Below, one piece after another: positions 7,490 to 15,106 of a stretch of DNA of 20,317 nt (position 1 is the stretch's first letter; each line of letters begins with the position of its first letter). The stretch comes from JAMIFN01 sp964608575 (GTDB taxonomy: Bacteria; Pseudomonadota; Gammaproteobacteria; Burkholderiales; Burkholderiaceae_C), in contig CAZSPW010000024.1 of the NCBI GenBank assembly GCA_964608575.1, positions 1 through 20,317 of the forward strand, in the 5' to 3' direction. The position numbers and the translations under genes were made by a program. Under the pieces are notes generated by a model. The model saw only the letters and a program-made list of their open reading frames with translations, was not told where the DNA came from and ran no database searches.

Positions 7490-8320
7490 TTAAAGCGCCT
7501 CTTTAGGCGCTTTATAGCGTGCATAGCCCCATAAATACTGCTGCGGGTAGCGGCGAATCAGCGTCTCCATCCACTGGTTGACCTGCGCTGCTGCCGCTTG
7601 CGGCTCGGGCGGCAGTGCGCTTGGCGCGGGCTCCACCCAAACGCGGTAGCCGCGTCCGTGCGGCAGGCGCTCGCCGACGGCCAGCAGCACAGCTGCACCA
7701 GTTTGCGCGGCCAGCTTGGCCGCCAGCGTCATGGTGTAGGCGCTTTGTCCAAAAAAATCTCCCCACACGCCCATGCCTTCAGGTGGCACTTGGTCAGGCA
7801 GCAATCCAACAGCTTGCCCGCTTTTCAAGGCTTTGAGCATTTGCTTGATACCGGCCAAACTGGCGGGCGCACCCGCCATGCCTGGGCGTTGGCGCGCCCG
7901 TGCAAACAAGGGCGCTAGCCAAGCTTTGCGCGGCGGCCGATACAGCACCGTGATGCTGCGCCCTGCAGCGCCATAGCGTGCGGCATAGGCCTGCGGCGTG
8001 ATTTCAAAGCAGCCTAAATGCGGAGTGAGAAAAATCACGCCTTTGCCCGCAGCGTGGGCGGCATCTATGTATTCAGTGCCTAAAAACTCCACAGGCACGG
8101 GCTTGCCCAGCCATAAACGCGGCAATTCTGCCGCCAACTTTCCTGCCGCGCCAACTGCGTCGCGCACCACGGCCAAATCGTAACCGGCTTGCGCGGCATG
8201 GCTAACAAAGCGCTGGCGGTAAGTCGCATCCAACGCCCACACGAGCCAACCGCCCGCACTGCCTAAGGCATGCAAAAGCCACAAAGGGCATAAGGACAGG
8301 AGGCGCAGAAGGACAAACAT
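7490..8320 (-). CDS. LpxL/HtrB-family lipid A acyltransferase
   Basis: This 276-residue inner-membrane enzyme belongs to the family that adds secondary acyl chains to lipid A. An N-terminal hydrophobic anchor (about 1-30) is followed by TPHLGCFE, the HX4E catalytic motif (H101, E106), then ITVLYRPPRKAWL, GLLPDQVPPEGMG, a late AAVLLAVGERLPHG strand and QYLWGYARYK at the C-terminus. Burkholderiales often carry one or two such genes divergent from metK; here there is one. The family fits clearly, but which acyl chain and position it serves cannot be read, so no symbol is given. No Shine-Dalgarno sequence precedes the ATG at 8320, and TATTAT on the minus strand (8329-8334) would start a nearly leaderless mRNA. 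The last eight codons lie in a perfect inverted repeat. Confidence 0.88.
   Translation of the reverse strand: MFVLLRLLSLCPLWLLHALGSAGGWLVWALDATYRQRFVSHAAQAGYDLAVVRDAVGAAGKLAAELPRLWLGKPVPVEFLGTEYIDAAHAAGKGVIFLTPHLGCFEITPQAYAARYGAAGRSITVLYRPPRKAWLAPLFARARQRPGMAGAPASLAGIKQMLKALKSGQAVGLLPDQVPPEGMGVWGDFFGQSAYTMTLAAKLAAQTGAAVLLAVGERLPHGRGYRVWVEPAPSALPPEPQAAAAQVNQWMETLIRRYPQQYLWGYARYKAPKEAL
7492..7513. terminator. Inverted repeat, possible terminator between convergent operons
   Basis: AAAGCGCC (7492-7499) and GGCGCTTT (7506-7513) form a perfect 8-bp stem with a 6-base loop. It lies inside the last codons of the lpxL-family gene and downstream of the olsBA operon. The U-tract after it on the plus strand is short (TTTATA counting the stem end), so termination of the ols transcript would be weak. 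Confidence 0.35.
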
Positions 8321-8327
8321 GGGTATC

Positions 8328-8333
8328 TATAAT
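8328..8333 (+). promoter_or_regulatory. metK leader promoter, -10 box
   Basis: A consensus TATAAT lies eight bases upstream of the lpxL-family start codon on the opposite strand. Transcription would begin near 8340. No good -35 hexamer is seen at the right distance (the region around 8305-8311 is GCAGAAG). It is the best promoter-like site before metK. Confidence 0.5.
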
Positions 8334-8335
8334 AG

Positions 8336-8390
8336 CCGCTGGATTTTTCCAAACGCCGAGTTAAAGAACTACTTGCAGGGCGTGCGAAGC
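8336..8390 (+). repeat. 55-base sequence at the left edge of the gap
   Basis: Identical over all 55 bases to 8491-8545, on the other side of the unresolved gap. This is most simply the same genomic sequence present at the ends of two contigs, not a biological repeat. Confidence 0.9.
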
Positions 8391-8490
8391 NNNNNNNNNN
8401 NNNNNNNNNNNNNNNNNNNNNNNNNNNNNNNNNNNNNNNNNNNNNNNNNNNNNNNNNNNNNNNNNNNNNNNNNNNNNNNNNNNNNNNNNN
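8391..8490. other. Assembly gap (100 N)
   Basis: Exactly 100 undetermined bases, the usual placeholder for a scaffold gap of unknown size. Because the 55 bases on either side are identical, the true gap is probably zero, with the contigs overlapping. The apparent spacing between the metK promoter and gene is then about 155 bases too long. Confidence 0.95.
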
Positions 8491-8545
8491 CCGCTGGATT
8501 TTTCCAAACGCCGAGTTAAAGAACTACTTGCAGGGCGTGCGAAGC
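8491..8545 (+). repeat. 55-base sequence at the right edge of the gap
   Basis: Exact duplicate of 8336-8390. See the gap entry. If genuine it would be a tandem or interspersed duplication of the start of the metK leader. Confidence 0.9.
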
Positions 8546-8608
8546 TTCAACGGCCTTCGCGAAACTGCTAAAGCGTTCGCCCCGAAAGCTGAACCTCCAC
8601 GGTCTCGA

Positions 8609-8647
8609 CGGCTTACCTGGCAACGCAAGGTAAGCCGTTTTGTTTTT
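8609..8647 (+). terminator. Intrinsic terminator inside the metK leader
   Basis: CGGCTTACCT (8609-8618) and AGGTAAGCCG (8628-8637) form a perfect 10-bp stem with loop GGCAACGCA, followed at once by TTTTGTTTTT (8638-8647). This is a textbook rho-independent terminator. No gene ends upstream on this strand; the next element is the metK ribosome site at 8653-8657. It therefore looks like an attenuator or the 3' end of a short RNA. Confidence 0.85.
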
Positions 8648-8665
8648 GTATGAGGAGCTTTGCCC

Positions 8666-9850
8666 ATGGCGAACGATTTTCTTTTTACTTCCGAATCCGT
8701 TTCCGAAGGCCACCCCGATAAAGTGGCCGATCAAATCTCTGACGCGATTTTGGATGCCATTTTGGAACAAGATCCGCGCGCGCGCGTAGCCGCCGAGACC
8801 CTGACCAACACAGGTTTGGTGGTGCTGGCAGGCGAAATCAGCGCCAATGCCCATGTGGATTACATCCAAGTGGCGCGCGACACCATCCAGCGCATAGGCT
8901 ATGACAATACCGATTACGGCATCGACTACAAAGGTTGCGCCGTTATGGTTTGCTATGACAAACAGAGCAATGACATCGCACAAGGCGTGGACCACGCCAG
9001 CGACGACCACCTGAACACCGGCGCGGGCGACCAAGGCCTGATGTTTGGCTACGCCTGCGACGAAACCGATACCCTGATGCCTGCGCCGATTTATTACGCG
9101 CACCGCATCGTCGAACGCCAAGCGCAGTTGCGCAAAGACGGGCGCTTGCCTTTTCTGCGCCCTGATGCCAAGGCACAAGTCACGCTGCGTTATGTTGATG
9201 GCAAACCGCACAGCATAGATACCGTGGTGCTTTCCACCCAGCACCACCCCGATCAAAGCGAGAGCAAAACCAAAATGAAGGACAGCTTCATCGAGGCCTG
9301 CATCGAAGAAATCGTCAAGCCAGTCTTGCCACAGGAATGGCTGCAAAACACGCGCTATTTGATCAACCCCACAGGCCGTTTTGTCATCGGCGGGCCACAA
9401 GGCGACTGCGGCCTGACTGGGCGCAAAATCATTGTCGATACCTATGGCGGCGCCTGCCCCCACGGTGGCGGCGCTTTCAGCGGCAAAGACCCCACAAAAG
9501 TCGATCGCTCGGCCGCTTACGCTGCGCGTTATGTGGCGAAAAACATCGTCGCTGCAGGCTTGGCCAAACAGTGCCAAATTCAAGTGGCTTACGCCATTGG
9601 TGTGGCCGAACCGATGAATATCACGGTCTACACCGAAGGCACAGGTGTGCTGCCCGATGACGAACTGGCCAAACTGGTGCGCGCGCATTTTGATCTGCGC
9701 CCCAAAGGCATTATTCACATGCTGGATTTGCTGCGCCCGATCTACAGCAAGACCGCCGCTTACGGCCACTTTGGTCGTGAAGAGCCCGAGTTCAGTTGGG
9801 AAGCCACGGACAAAGCGCCACTGCTGCGCCAGGCTGCTGGTTTGAAATAA
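8666..9850 (+). CDS. metK: S-adenosylmethionine synthetase
   Basis: MetK makes S-adenosylmethionine from methionine and ATP in the cytoplasm. The protein has 394 residues, the usual length is near 385-395, and it is intact. GHPDKVADQISDA (15-27) holds the catalytic H16 and metal-binding D18; GAGDQGLMFGYA starts at residue 119; GGGAFSGKDPTKVDRSAAYA forms the phosphate loop in the last third. I chose ATG 8666 because GGAG (8654-8657) lies eight bases before it; a TTG two codons upstream is less likely. Expression is probably set by the leader terminator just upstream. It may be co-transcribed with the peptidase gene that begins three bases after its stop. Its product feeds the same methyl cycle as metH, 5.6 kb away. 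Confidence 0.97.
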   Translation: MANDFLFTSESVSEGHPDKVADQISDAILDAILEQDPRARVAAETLTNTGLVVLAGEISANAHVDYIQVARDTIQRIGYDNTDYGIDYKGCAVMVCYDKQSNDIAQGVDHASDDHLNTGAGDQGLMFGYACDETDTLMPAPIYYAHRIVERQAQLRKDGRLPFLRPDAKAQVTLRYVDGKPHSIDTVVLSTQHHPDQSESKTKMKDSFIEACIEEIVKPVLPQEWLQNTRYLINPTGRFVIGGPQGDCGLTGRKIIVDTYGGACPHGGGAFSGKDPTKVDRSAAYAARYVAKNIVAAGLAKQCQIQVAYAIGVAEPMNITVYTEGTGVLPDDELAKLVRAHFDLRPKGIIHMLDLLRPIYSKTAAYGHFGREEPEFSWEATDKAPLLRQAAGLK

Positions 9851-9853
9851 AGC

Positions 9854-10768
9854 ATGGTTGCGCGCTGGCCTTATGCCATAGCAGCACTCTTGTGCAGCGC
9901 AGGGCTATGGGCAGCGCAGGCGTTTGCCAGTGCCCTGCCCCCAGCCAAACCTGCACCTGCGCCTGCGCCTGCGAGCACAGATGTGGGAACAGCTCTGGGC
10001 GCAGCAAAAGCCAGCGCCAACCGCCTGTGCTGGCAGCAGCTGCGTGCGCTCAAAGGCGTATCCGCACTGCTCTGCCAGCAATCGGGCTTGCAAGCTAGCG
10101 GGGCGCTATCGGTGCAAGGCCGCCCCATTTTGCTGCGCGATTTGCCTGCCGCCCAAGGCATACACAAACCAACACGGGTATTGGTTATAGGCGGTATCCA
10201 TGGCGATGAACCCAGCGCCACCGTATTGGCACTGCACTGGATAGAGCTGGCCAAACAAATCCCGGCGCAAAGCCATTGGCGTTTTCTGCCTGCACTCAAC
10301 CCCGATGGCCTGTTAGCCCAAAAGCCAACGCGCACCAATGCCCGTGGCGTTGATTTGAATCGCAACTTTCCCACACCCAATTGGCAAAATGAAGCAAGTG
10401 CGTATTGGGGCAAACGCACCAAAAAAGACCCGCGTCGCTGGCCGGGTGAACAGCCGCTTTCTGAGCCTGAATCTAAATTGGTATTCGATCAAATGGCGAG
10501 CTTTGCGCCGCAGCTGATCGTCAGCATCCACGCGCCCTATGGCGTACTGGATTTTGATGGCCCTAGCATCCCACCAGACAAACTCGGGCGGCTTTATCTC
10601 GATCAAATTGGCATCTACCCTGGCAGCCTAGGCAATTACGCTGGCGTGCATCGCGGCATCCCTGTCGTCACCATTGAATTGCCCCATGCCAGCCGCCCAG
10701 CCAGCGCAGCAGAAACGCGGCAAATGTGGCTGGATTTGCTGCGCTGGATGAGTAGCAAGGGCTTCTAG
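9854..10768 (+). CDS. Exported M14-family zinc carboxypeptidase (MpaA-like)
   Basis: The product has 304 residues. It opens with a signal-peptide-like hydrophobic stretch (about 4-27) and a low-complexity Pro/Ala linker (29-41). The M14 zinc site is seen as GGIHGDEPS (H116, E119) with the third ligand in SIHAPYG (H226). NARGVDLNRNFP (162-173) gives the substrate-binding Asn-Arg pair, and TIELP holds the catalytic E275. The compact form resembles MpaA, which trims murein peptides, but MpaA is cytoplasmic and this protein looks periplasmic. A role in peptidoglycan peptide turnover is therefore inferred only. The start is three bases after the metK stop, so it probably shares the metK transcript. 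The downstream spacer holds repeat copy 5. Confidence 0.85.
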   Translation: MVARWPYAIAALLCSAGLWAAQAFASALPPAKPAPAPAPASTDVGTALGAAKASANRLCWQQLRALKGVSALLCQQSGLQASGALSVQGRPILLRDLPAAQGIHKPTRVLVIGGIHGDEPSATVLALHWIELAKQIPAQSHWRFLPALNPDGLLAQKPTRTNARGVDLNRNFPTPNWQNEASAYWGKRTKKDPRRWPGEQPLSEPESKLVFDQMASFAPQLIVSIHAPYGVLDFDGPSIPPDKLGRLYLDQIGIYPGSLGNYAGVHRGIPVVTIELPHASRPASAAETRQMWLDLLRWMSSKGF

Positions 10769-10805
10769 GACGCTCTGAATAGCCCCCTTTTTCACAATCA
10801 TTTCG

Positions 10806-10832
10806 ATAGCTTCTAAGGCAGATTTTACGGGA
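10806..10832 (+). repeat. Interspersed intergenic repeat, diverged copy 5
   Basis: The plus strand reads ATAGCTTCTAAGGCAG then ATTTTACGGG, a diverged version of the core AGCTGCTCAGGCAG-ATTTGGCGG. It lies 38 bases after the peptidase stop, in sense with that gene and opposite in orientation to copies 1-4. It is less certain than the others. Confidence 0.5.
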
Positions 10833-10857
10833 TAAAACGCCAAAAACACCCCGAAAA

Positions 10858-12690
10858 TTAAAGCTGCAAGCATTGCACAGGCACGCAGCCGCGCACGCTA
10901 TTGATCAGCCAAATACCCTCAGCCCGTTGCAGATCTGACAGCCATAAAACGCGCTCTTGCACTGCACCTTGGGCCAATAATTGCGCCCGCAGCACACCAG
11001 GCAACAGGCCGCAAGCGATAGGTGGGGTGTAAATCACGCCATCCAATTGCAGCAGCAAATTGCCTATGGTGAACTCGCACAATTGCCCTTCTTCGTTGTG
11101 CAGCAGCACATCCAGCACCCCAGCTGGCGCGCCCTGCTTGGCTGTTTCATACACTTGGCGCTGCGTGGTTTTGTGATACAGACTGGGCGTGGCTTTGGGC
11201 GTGGCCGCCAAGGCCAAAGCGACTGTGGGCAGCGCCGCAGCCGCACCGCCGTGCACAGGCTGCCAAGAGGGGCAGTAATCGGCCGCTAGCGGCGTGCAGC
11301 TCACCTCTACGCGTCCATCAGCGTGCAACAGCGCGCGCACCCGTTGCGGCGTGTTTAGCCCCTGTACCGCGGCTTGCAGCGCCGCTGCCCAAGCGGCCAC
11401 ATCCAAGGAATAGGCGTAATACGCCGCCGATGCCGCTAGGCGCTGTTGATGCGCTGGCAACAAGGCAAACGCCCGCCCCGTCCACAACAGGGTTTCAATC
11501 AGGGCAAAGGATGCTTGGTTTTGCTGCTGCAAGAAATCGGGCTGCACCACCCGGGTTTTGGCCTGCACTTCCTGCCATTCAGCCGCCGCGCTGCTGCCCC
11601 AGGTAATGCCCGCACCTGCGTGATACGAAGCTGGGCGCGATCCGTCGCGCTCTGCGCCCAAAGTCAAAGTACGAATCGCCACCGAGAAAGTGGCGCTACC
11701 GTCAGGCCGCAACAAACCTATGGCGCCGCAATACGCGCCACGCGGCTGCGCTTCCAGATCACGAATCAAACGCATGGTCTGGTGTTTGGGCGCGCCCGTA
11801 ATCGAGCCGCACGGAAACAGCGCCTGCAAAACCTGCACCAGCCCCACACCCGTACGGGTCTGGGCACTGACCCGTGAAGTCATTTGCCAGACGCTGGGGT
11901 AGCGTTCAATGGCAAAAAGTTCATCTACACGCACGCTGCCCGCACGGGCGATCTGCCCCAAATCATTGCGCAGCAAATCCACAATCATCACATTCTCCGC
12001 GCGGTCTTTTGCGCTGGCAGCCAGCTCTTGCGCCAGCGCCTCATCGCGCGCGCTGCACAGGCCGCGCGCACGCGTGCCCTTCATGGGGCGGGTGAAAATA
12101 TGCCCGCCTGCGGCCTGCCCCTGCCAATGAAAAAACAATTCAGGCGAGGCGCTGAGTATGGTCTGCTGCCCCACTTCCAGATACGCAGCATAAGGCGCAT
12201 GTTGTGCGCGCCGCATGGCGCTGTACAAAGCGGCGCCACTGCCTTGCAATTTACTGGCAAAAGGCAGGGTGTAATTGACTTGATAGCTTTCACCACGGGC
12301 AATGGCCGCTTGTATTTGTGCAATGCATTGGGCAAATTCGGCTTCGCTTTGTGCGGCCTGCCAAGGCTGTAGCTGAAATCCTGCTGCCTGGCTTGCTGCG
12401 CTAGGCTGCGAGGATTCTTGCTGCAGCGCTTCTGGCGCAAATACCGCAAACCACAACAGAGGCAAGCCAACTGCGCTGGCATGGCAGGCCAAACCAGGCT
12501 GCAGCGCCGCTGCCGCCTCATAAGCCAAATAGCCCACCGCGCCATAACCCTGGGCTTGCCAATCTGCCAAAGCCTGTAACTGCTGCAGCACTTGCTGCGG
12601 CGCATCTGCTTGCAGCACAGCCACAGGCTCAGGCATATTCAGGGTCTCTGTATAGCCTTTTTCAGGGTGGCGAAAGTGCAGTTGCAGCAT
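10858..12690 (-). CDS. pabB: Fused aminodeoxychorismate synthase component I and aminodeoxychorismate lyase
   Basis: This 610-residue bifunctional protein makes p-aminobenzoate for folate. Residues 1 to about 390 are the chorismate-binding PabB domain: SYQVNYTLPF, SASPELFF, TRPMKGTRARG with the Lys that marks PabB rather than TrpE (which has Ala there), DRAENVMIVDLLRNDLG, GSITGAPK, and the EWQEVQAKTRVV end. From about 395 the PabC-like, PLP-dependent lyase follows: ALIETLLW, HQQRLAASAAYY, a likely PLP lysine in the YHKTT stretch, CEFTIGNLLLQ, TPPIACGLLPGVLRAQLL and WLINSVRG. PabB-PabC fusions are known in many proteobacteria. The glutaminase PabA is not in the window. It is divergent from sirB1 and convergent with the peptidase gene. 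No strong Shine-Dalgarno sequence precedes the ATG at 12690. Confidence 0.92.
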   Translation of the reverse strand: MLQLHFRHPEKGYTETLNMPEPVAVLQADAPQQVLQQLQALADWQAQGYGAVGYLAYEAAAALQPGLACHASAVGLPLLWFAVFAPEALQQESSQPSAASQAAGFQLQPWQAAQSEAEFAQCIAQIQAAIARGESYQVNYTLPFASKLQGSGAALYSAMRRAQHAPYAAYLEVGQQTILSASPELFFHWQGQAAGGHIFTRPMKGTRARGLCSARDEALAQELAASAKDRAENVMIVDLLRNDLGQIARAGSVRVDELFAIERYPSVWQMTSRVSAQTRTGVGLVQVLQALFPCGSITGAPKHQTMRLIRDLEAQPRGAYCGAIGLLRPDGSATFSVAIRTLTLGAERDGSRPASYHAGAGITWGSSAAAEWQEVQAKTRVVQPDFLQQQNQASFALIETLLWTGRAFALLPAHQQRLAASAAYYAYSLDVAAWAAALQAAVQGLNTPQRVRALLHADGRVEVSCTPLAADYCPSWQPVHGGAAAALPTVALALAATPKATPSLYHKTTQRQVYETAKQGAPAGVLDVLLHNEEGQLCEFTIGNLLLQLDGVIYTPPIACGLLPGVLRAQLLAQGAVQERVLWLSDLQRAEGIWLINSVRGCVPVQCLQL

Positions 12691-12794
12691 AGAAAATAGT
12701 CAGGCTCAATGGGGTGCAGCATGTGGCGTGCATCGGACGCAACACAGCACATCGACAACAAAACAGTGGTGAGCAATTGTGCATAATCTTTTGC

Positions 12795-13649
12795 ATGGAT
12801 TTTTCCTTTTCGGCTCCAGCCGCGCCCACCCCTTTGGAATATTTTCAAACCCTTGTGCAAGACGAGGAAAGCCTCAGCCTGCTCGAAGCGGCTGCCAGCA
12901 TCGCACAGGATATAGACCCGCAGTTGGATTTGCATGTGGTACTGGACGAAGTGGACTTGCTCGCCGCCAAATTGCAGCGGCGCATTCCCGCCGATAGCCC
13001 TGATCTGCAAAAACTATTGGCTCTAAACCATTTTTTCTACCGCGAGCTGAACTTTGCAGGCAACATCAATAATTACTACGATCCGCAAAACAGCTATATC
13101 CACGCCGTACTGCGTACACGCCGTGGCATCCCTATCTCGCTAGCGGTGCTGTGGTTAGAGCTGGCCGAACGCATTAGGCTGAGCGCCGCAGGCCTAGGTT
13201 TTCCTGGCCACTTCATGATCAAAGTCTCGCTGGAGGCGGGTCAAGTGGTGCTAGACCCCATGACGGGACAATCGCTGACGCGCGAGGATTTAATGGATCG
13301 CTTGGGTGGGGCACATATGCAGCTTTTGGGCACAGAAGAAGAAGTGCCCATGGGTCTGTTTCTACAGCCGGCCAGCCCCTACGAAGTGTTAGAACGGATG
13401 TTGCGCAATCTGCGTGAGATTTATGCCAGCCGCAGCCAACACGAGCGCGAGCTCGCGGTCATCAACCGCCTATTGGTACTGCTGCCAGAATCTTGGAGCG
13501 ACTACCGCGAACGCGCCCAAGTTTTATTGCAGCTAGGGCAAATAGATGGCGCGCTCAGCGACTTTGAAACCTATTTGCAAGCGGCACGCGACGCCAGCGA
13601 TGCCGAAGCTGTGCGCGCACAAATAGCCAAGCTGCAAACCAAGTCTTAA
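12795..13649 (+). CDS. SirB1-family protein (transglutaminase-like fold plus TPR)
   Basis: This 284-residue protein is of the SirB1 family. The core NNYYDPQNSYIHAVLRTRRG, then PISLAVLWLELAERIRL, GLGFPGHFMIK and VVLDPMTGQ is the family signature, a degenerate transglutaminase-like domain. The C-terminal third (about 205-284) has tetratricopeptide-like helices (RERAQVLLQLGQIDGALSDF). The molecular role is not established; homologues often sit near prmC/prfA, but not here. I chose ATG 12795 because upstream readings add a sequence unlike the family. CATAAT at 12782-12787 would start transcription almost on the ATG, and no Shine-Dalgarno site is visible, so the mRNA may be leaderless. It is convergent with phoR, with only 35 bases between the two stops. 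Confidence 0.85.
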   Translation: MDFSFSAPAAPTPLEYFQTLVQDEESLSLLEAAASIAQDIDPQLDLHVVLDEVDLLAAKLQRRIPADSPDLQKLLALNHFFYRELNFAGNINNYYDPQNSYIHAVLRTRRGIPISLAVLWLELAERIRLSAAGLGFPGHFMIKVSLEAGQVVLDPMTGQSLTREDLMDRLGGAHMQLLGTEEEVPMGLFLQPASPYEVLERMLRNLREIYASRSQHERELAVINRLLVLLPESWSDYRERAQVLLQLGQIDGALSDFETYLQAARDASDAEAVRAQIAKLQTKS

Positions 13650-13659
13650 ATGGTTGTCC

Positions 13660-13685
13660 AGAGCCAATTGTTAGAGCCAATTGTT
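13660..13685. repeat. Two tandem copies of a 13-bp unit between convergent genes
   Basis: AGAGCCAATTGTT occurs twice in direct succession (13660-13672, 13673-13685) between the sirB1 and phoR stops, and the second copy reaches the phoR stop codon. No hairpin-plus-U-tract terminator is seen for either gene. Confidence 0.85.
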
Positions 13686-15106
13686 CAAAAGCCTTCGCTA
13701 GCTGCCTCGGCTTGTATCAAGGCACTAGGCGGGCGCAGCCGTTGGGCGGGAAAATGCACCGCAAATTCCGACCCCTGGCCTAGCTGGCTGCTGATATGCA
13801 ACTGCGCGCCATGACGCGCCAGCGCATGTTTGACGATGGCCAAGCCCAAGCCCGTGCCTCCCGTCTCGCGCGAACGGCTGCGGTCAGCTCGGTAAAAGCG
13901 TTCCGTCAAACGCGGTAAATGCTCGGGGGCAATACCTGGCCCCGTATCGCGCACTGCAAAACGGGCACTGCCATCGGCTTGAGCACTCCAACTAACGACA
14001 ATACGCCCACCGGCCGGGGTGTACCGCAGCGCGTTATTGATGAGATTAGATAGGGCGCTGTGCAATTCAACTGCAACACCTGCGATATCACCGGCCTGCT
14101 CCAAGGTCTGGGCATCAGGAAAAATCAACTCCAGCGGCAGCGCACCTGCTGGCTGCAAGCTAAGGGCTAAAGCACGCGCTTCGTTTTCGCACAACGATAA
14201 CAGCTGGGCTACAGCCGTCCACTCATCCAAAGGCGGTGGCGGACTCGCCTCTAAGCGCGAGAGCGTCAACAAATCTTGCACCAAATTTTGCATACGCGCC
14301 GCTTGCTGTGCCATCAGCGCCAAGTAGTGTTTGCGTTCAGCCTCGTCCAAAGCTAAGGTCTGCAGCGTCTCTACAAAACCGACCAACACCGTCAGCGGTG
14401 TGCGAATTTCATGCGAGACATTGGCGACAAAATCGCGCCGCATGGCTTCGGCCTGCTGTAGCGCCGTGATATCGCGCGAGAGCACCAGTTGACGCCCATC
14501 GCCATAAGGGAAAATCTGTACCGAAATATGTATCGGGCGCTCAGGGCTGCTATCGCGCCCAGGCAAGACCACTTCCTCAGAAAAATCTTGTGCGGCCACA
14601 TAGGCATTGAACTCTGGCACGCGCAGCAAATACGCCAATGATTGCCGCGCATCGCGCTCAGGTTCAACCCCAAAATGGCTTTGCGCCATATGGTTACACC
14701 ATTCAATACGGCCTTGTGCATCCACCAGGGTGACCCCATTAGGTGAGGCCTGCAAAGCGGCCAAAATTTCATGCAAACGCGCATCACTGGCGGCGGCAGT
14801 AGCAGCCGCCTCTCGTAACAGGCGGCGCATACGCCCCGCAGCCTGCCCCCACAGCCCAGGCACAGGCGGCATTTGCGCTGCTATCGCCCCCATGCTCAGC
14901 CAGCGCAATACCCGCTGGGCTTGCCAGTTATGCAGCAAAAGCCCCAGCCAAGCCAGCAGCACCAGCGCCACTACCACCCCCCAAACGCCAGCCAGCCACC
15001 AGCCTGCCGCAGCCAGCACAAGCTGCACCAAGGCGTAGAGAAAAAATTGCAATCCCATAGGGCTTATTGGAGTCAGGAGGTCAAGACTAAGGAAATAAAG
15101 CGGCAT
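13685..15106 (-). CDS. phoR: Phosphate regulon sensor histidine kinase PhoR
   Basis: PhoR phosphorylates PhoB when phosphate is scarce and reverses this when it is plentiful, in contact with PhoU and the Pst transporter. The 473-residue protein has two membrane helices near the N-terminus (about 18-58), a cytoplasmic linker, a PAS domain (about 111-215), the HisKA box with FVANVSHEIRTPL (phosphorylated H232), and an ATPase domain with LSNLINNALRYTPAGG (N box), DTGPGIAP (G1), RFYRAD (F box) and GGTGLGLAIVKH (G2). The short periplasmic part is typical of PhoR. The ATG at 15106 overlaps the phoB stop by one base (TAATG), implying coupled translation. ATG 15058 is a less likely start, with no ribosome site. 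Confidence 0.94.
   Translation of the reverse strand: MPLYFLSLDLLTPISPMGLQFFLYALVQLVLAAAGWWLAGVWGVVVALVLLAWLGLLLHNWQAQRVLRWLSMGAIAAQMPPVPGLWGQAAGRMRRLLREAAATAAASDARLHEILAALQASPNGVTLVDAQGRIEWCNHMAQSHFGVEPERDARQSLAYLLRVPEFNAYVAAQDFSEEVVLPGRDSSPERPIHISVQIFPYGDGRQLVLSRDITALQQAEAMRRDFVANVSHEIRTPLTVLVGFVETLQTLALDEAERKHYLALMAQQAARMQNLVQDLLTLSRLEASPPPPLDEWTAVAQLLSLCENEARALALSLQPAGALPLELIFPDAQTLEQAGDIAGVAVELHSALSNLINNALRYTPAGGRIVVSWSAQADGSARFAVRDTGPGIAPEHLPRLTERFYRADRSRSRETGGTGLGLAIVKHALARHGAQLHISSQLGQGSEFAVHFPAQRLRPPSALIQAEAASEGF

Larger units (their letters stand above)
8340..8647 (+). ncRNA. Structured metK leader or small RNA ending in a terminator (contains the gap)
   Basis: If the gap is a collapsed 55-base overlap, this is an RNA of about 153 nt that ends in the intrinsic terminator at 8609-8647. 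Visible pairings are ACGCC/GGCGT enclosing AGTT/AACT; GCGAAG/CTTCGC around 8540-8563; AGCGTTCG with CGAAAGCT around 8572-8590, with one mismatch; and the terminator stem. It has no open reading frame with an ATG. The position just before metK suggests a SAM- or methionine-responsive attenuator, or a small RNA with metK transcribed by read-through. I do not recognise it as SAM-I, SAM-II, SAM-III, SAH or 6S RNA. Confidence 0.5.

Noticed and set aside
8336..8545. 55-base direct repeat as an insertion target duplication or CRISPR-like unit.
   Set aside because: The copies sit exactly at the gap edges and are identical over precisely 55 bases, which fits an assembly overlap far better.
8536..8580. 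Resemblance of the metK leader to a SAM-II riboswitch (stem, AACGGC loop, then GCTAAA).
   Set aside because: The loop is about ten bases, too short for the SAM-II pseudoknot. The GATTT-type conserved loop segment is absent, and the spacing to GCTAAA differs. Only fragments match.
8609..8640. GGCAAC in the metK leader as part of a SAM-I (S-box) aptamer.
   Set aside because: It lies in the terminator loop, and the other S-box conserved segments and four-way junction are missing.
8516..9769. 417-codon minus-strand frame covering metK.
   Set aside because: It runs through the metK terminator and leader and is fully antisense to MetK, whose motifs are all present. It is a shadow frame.
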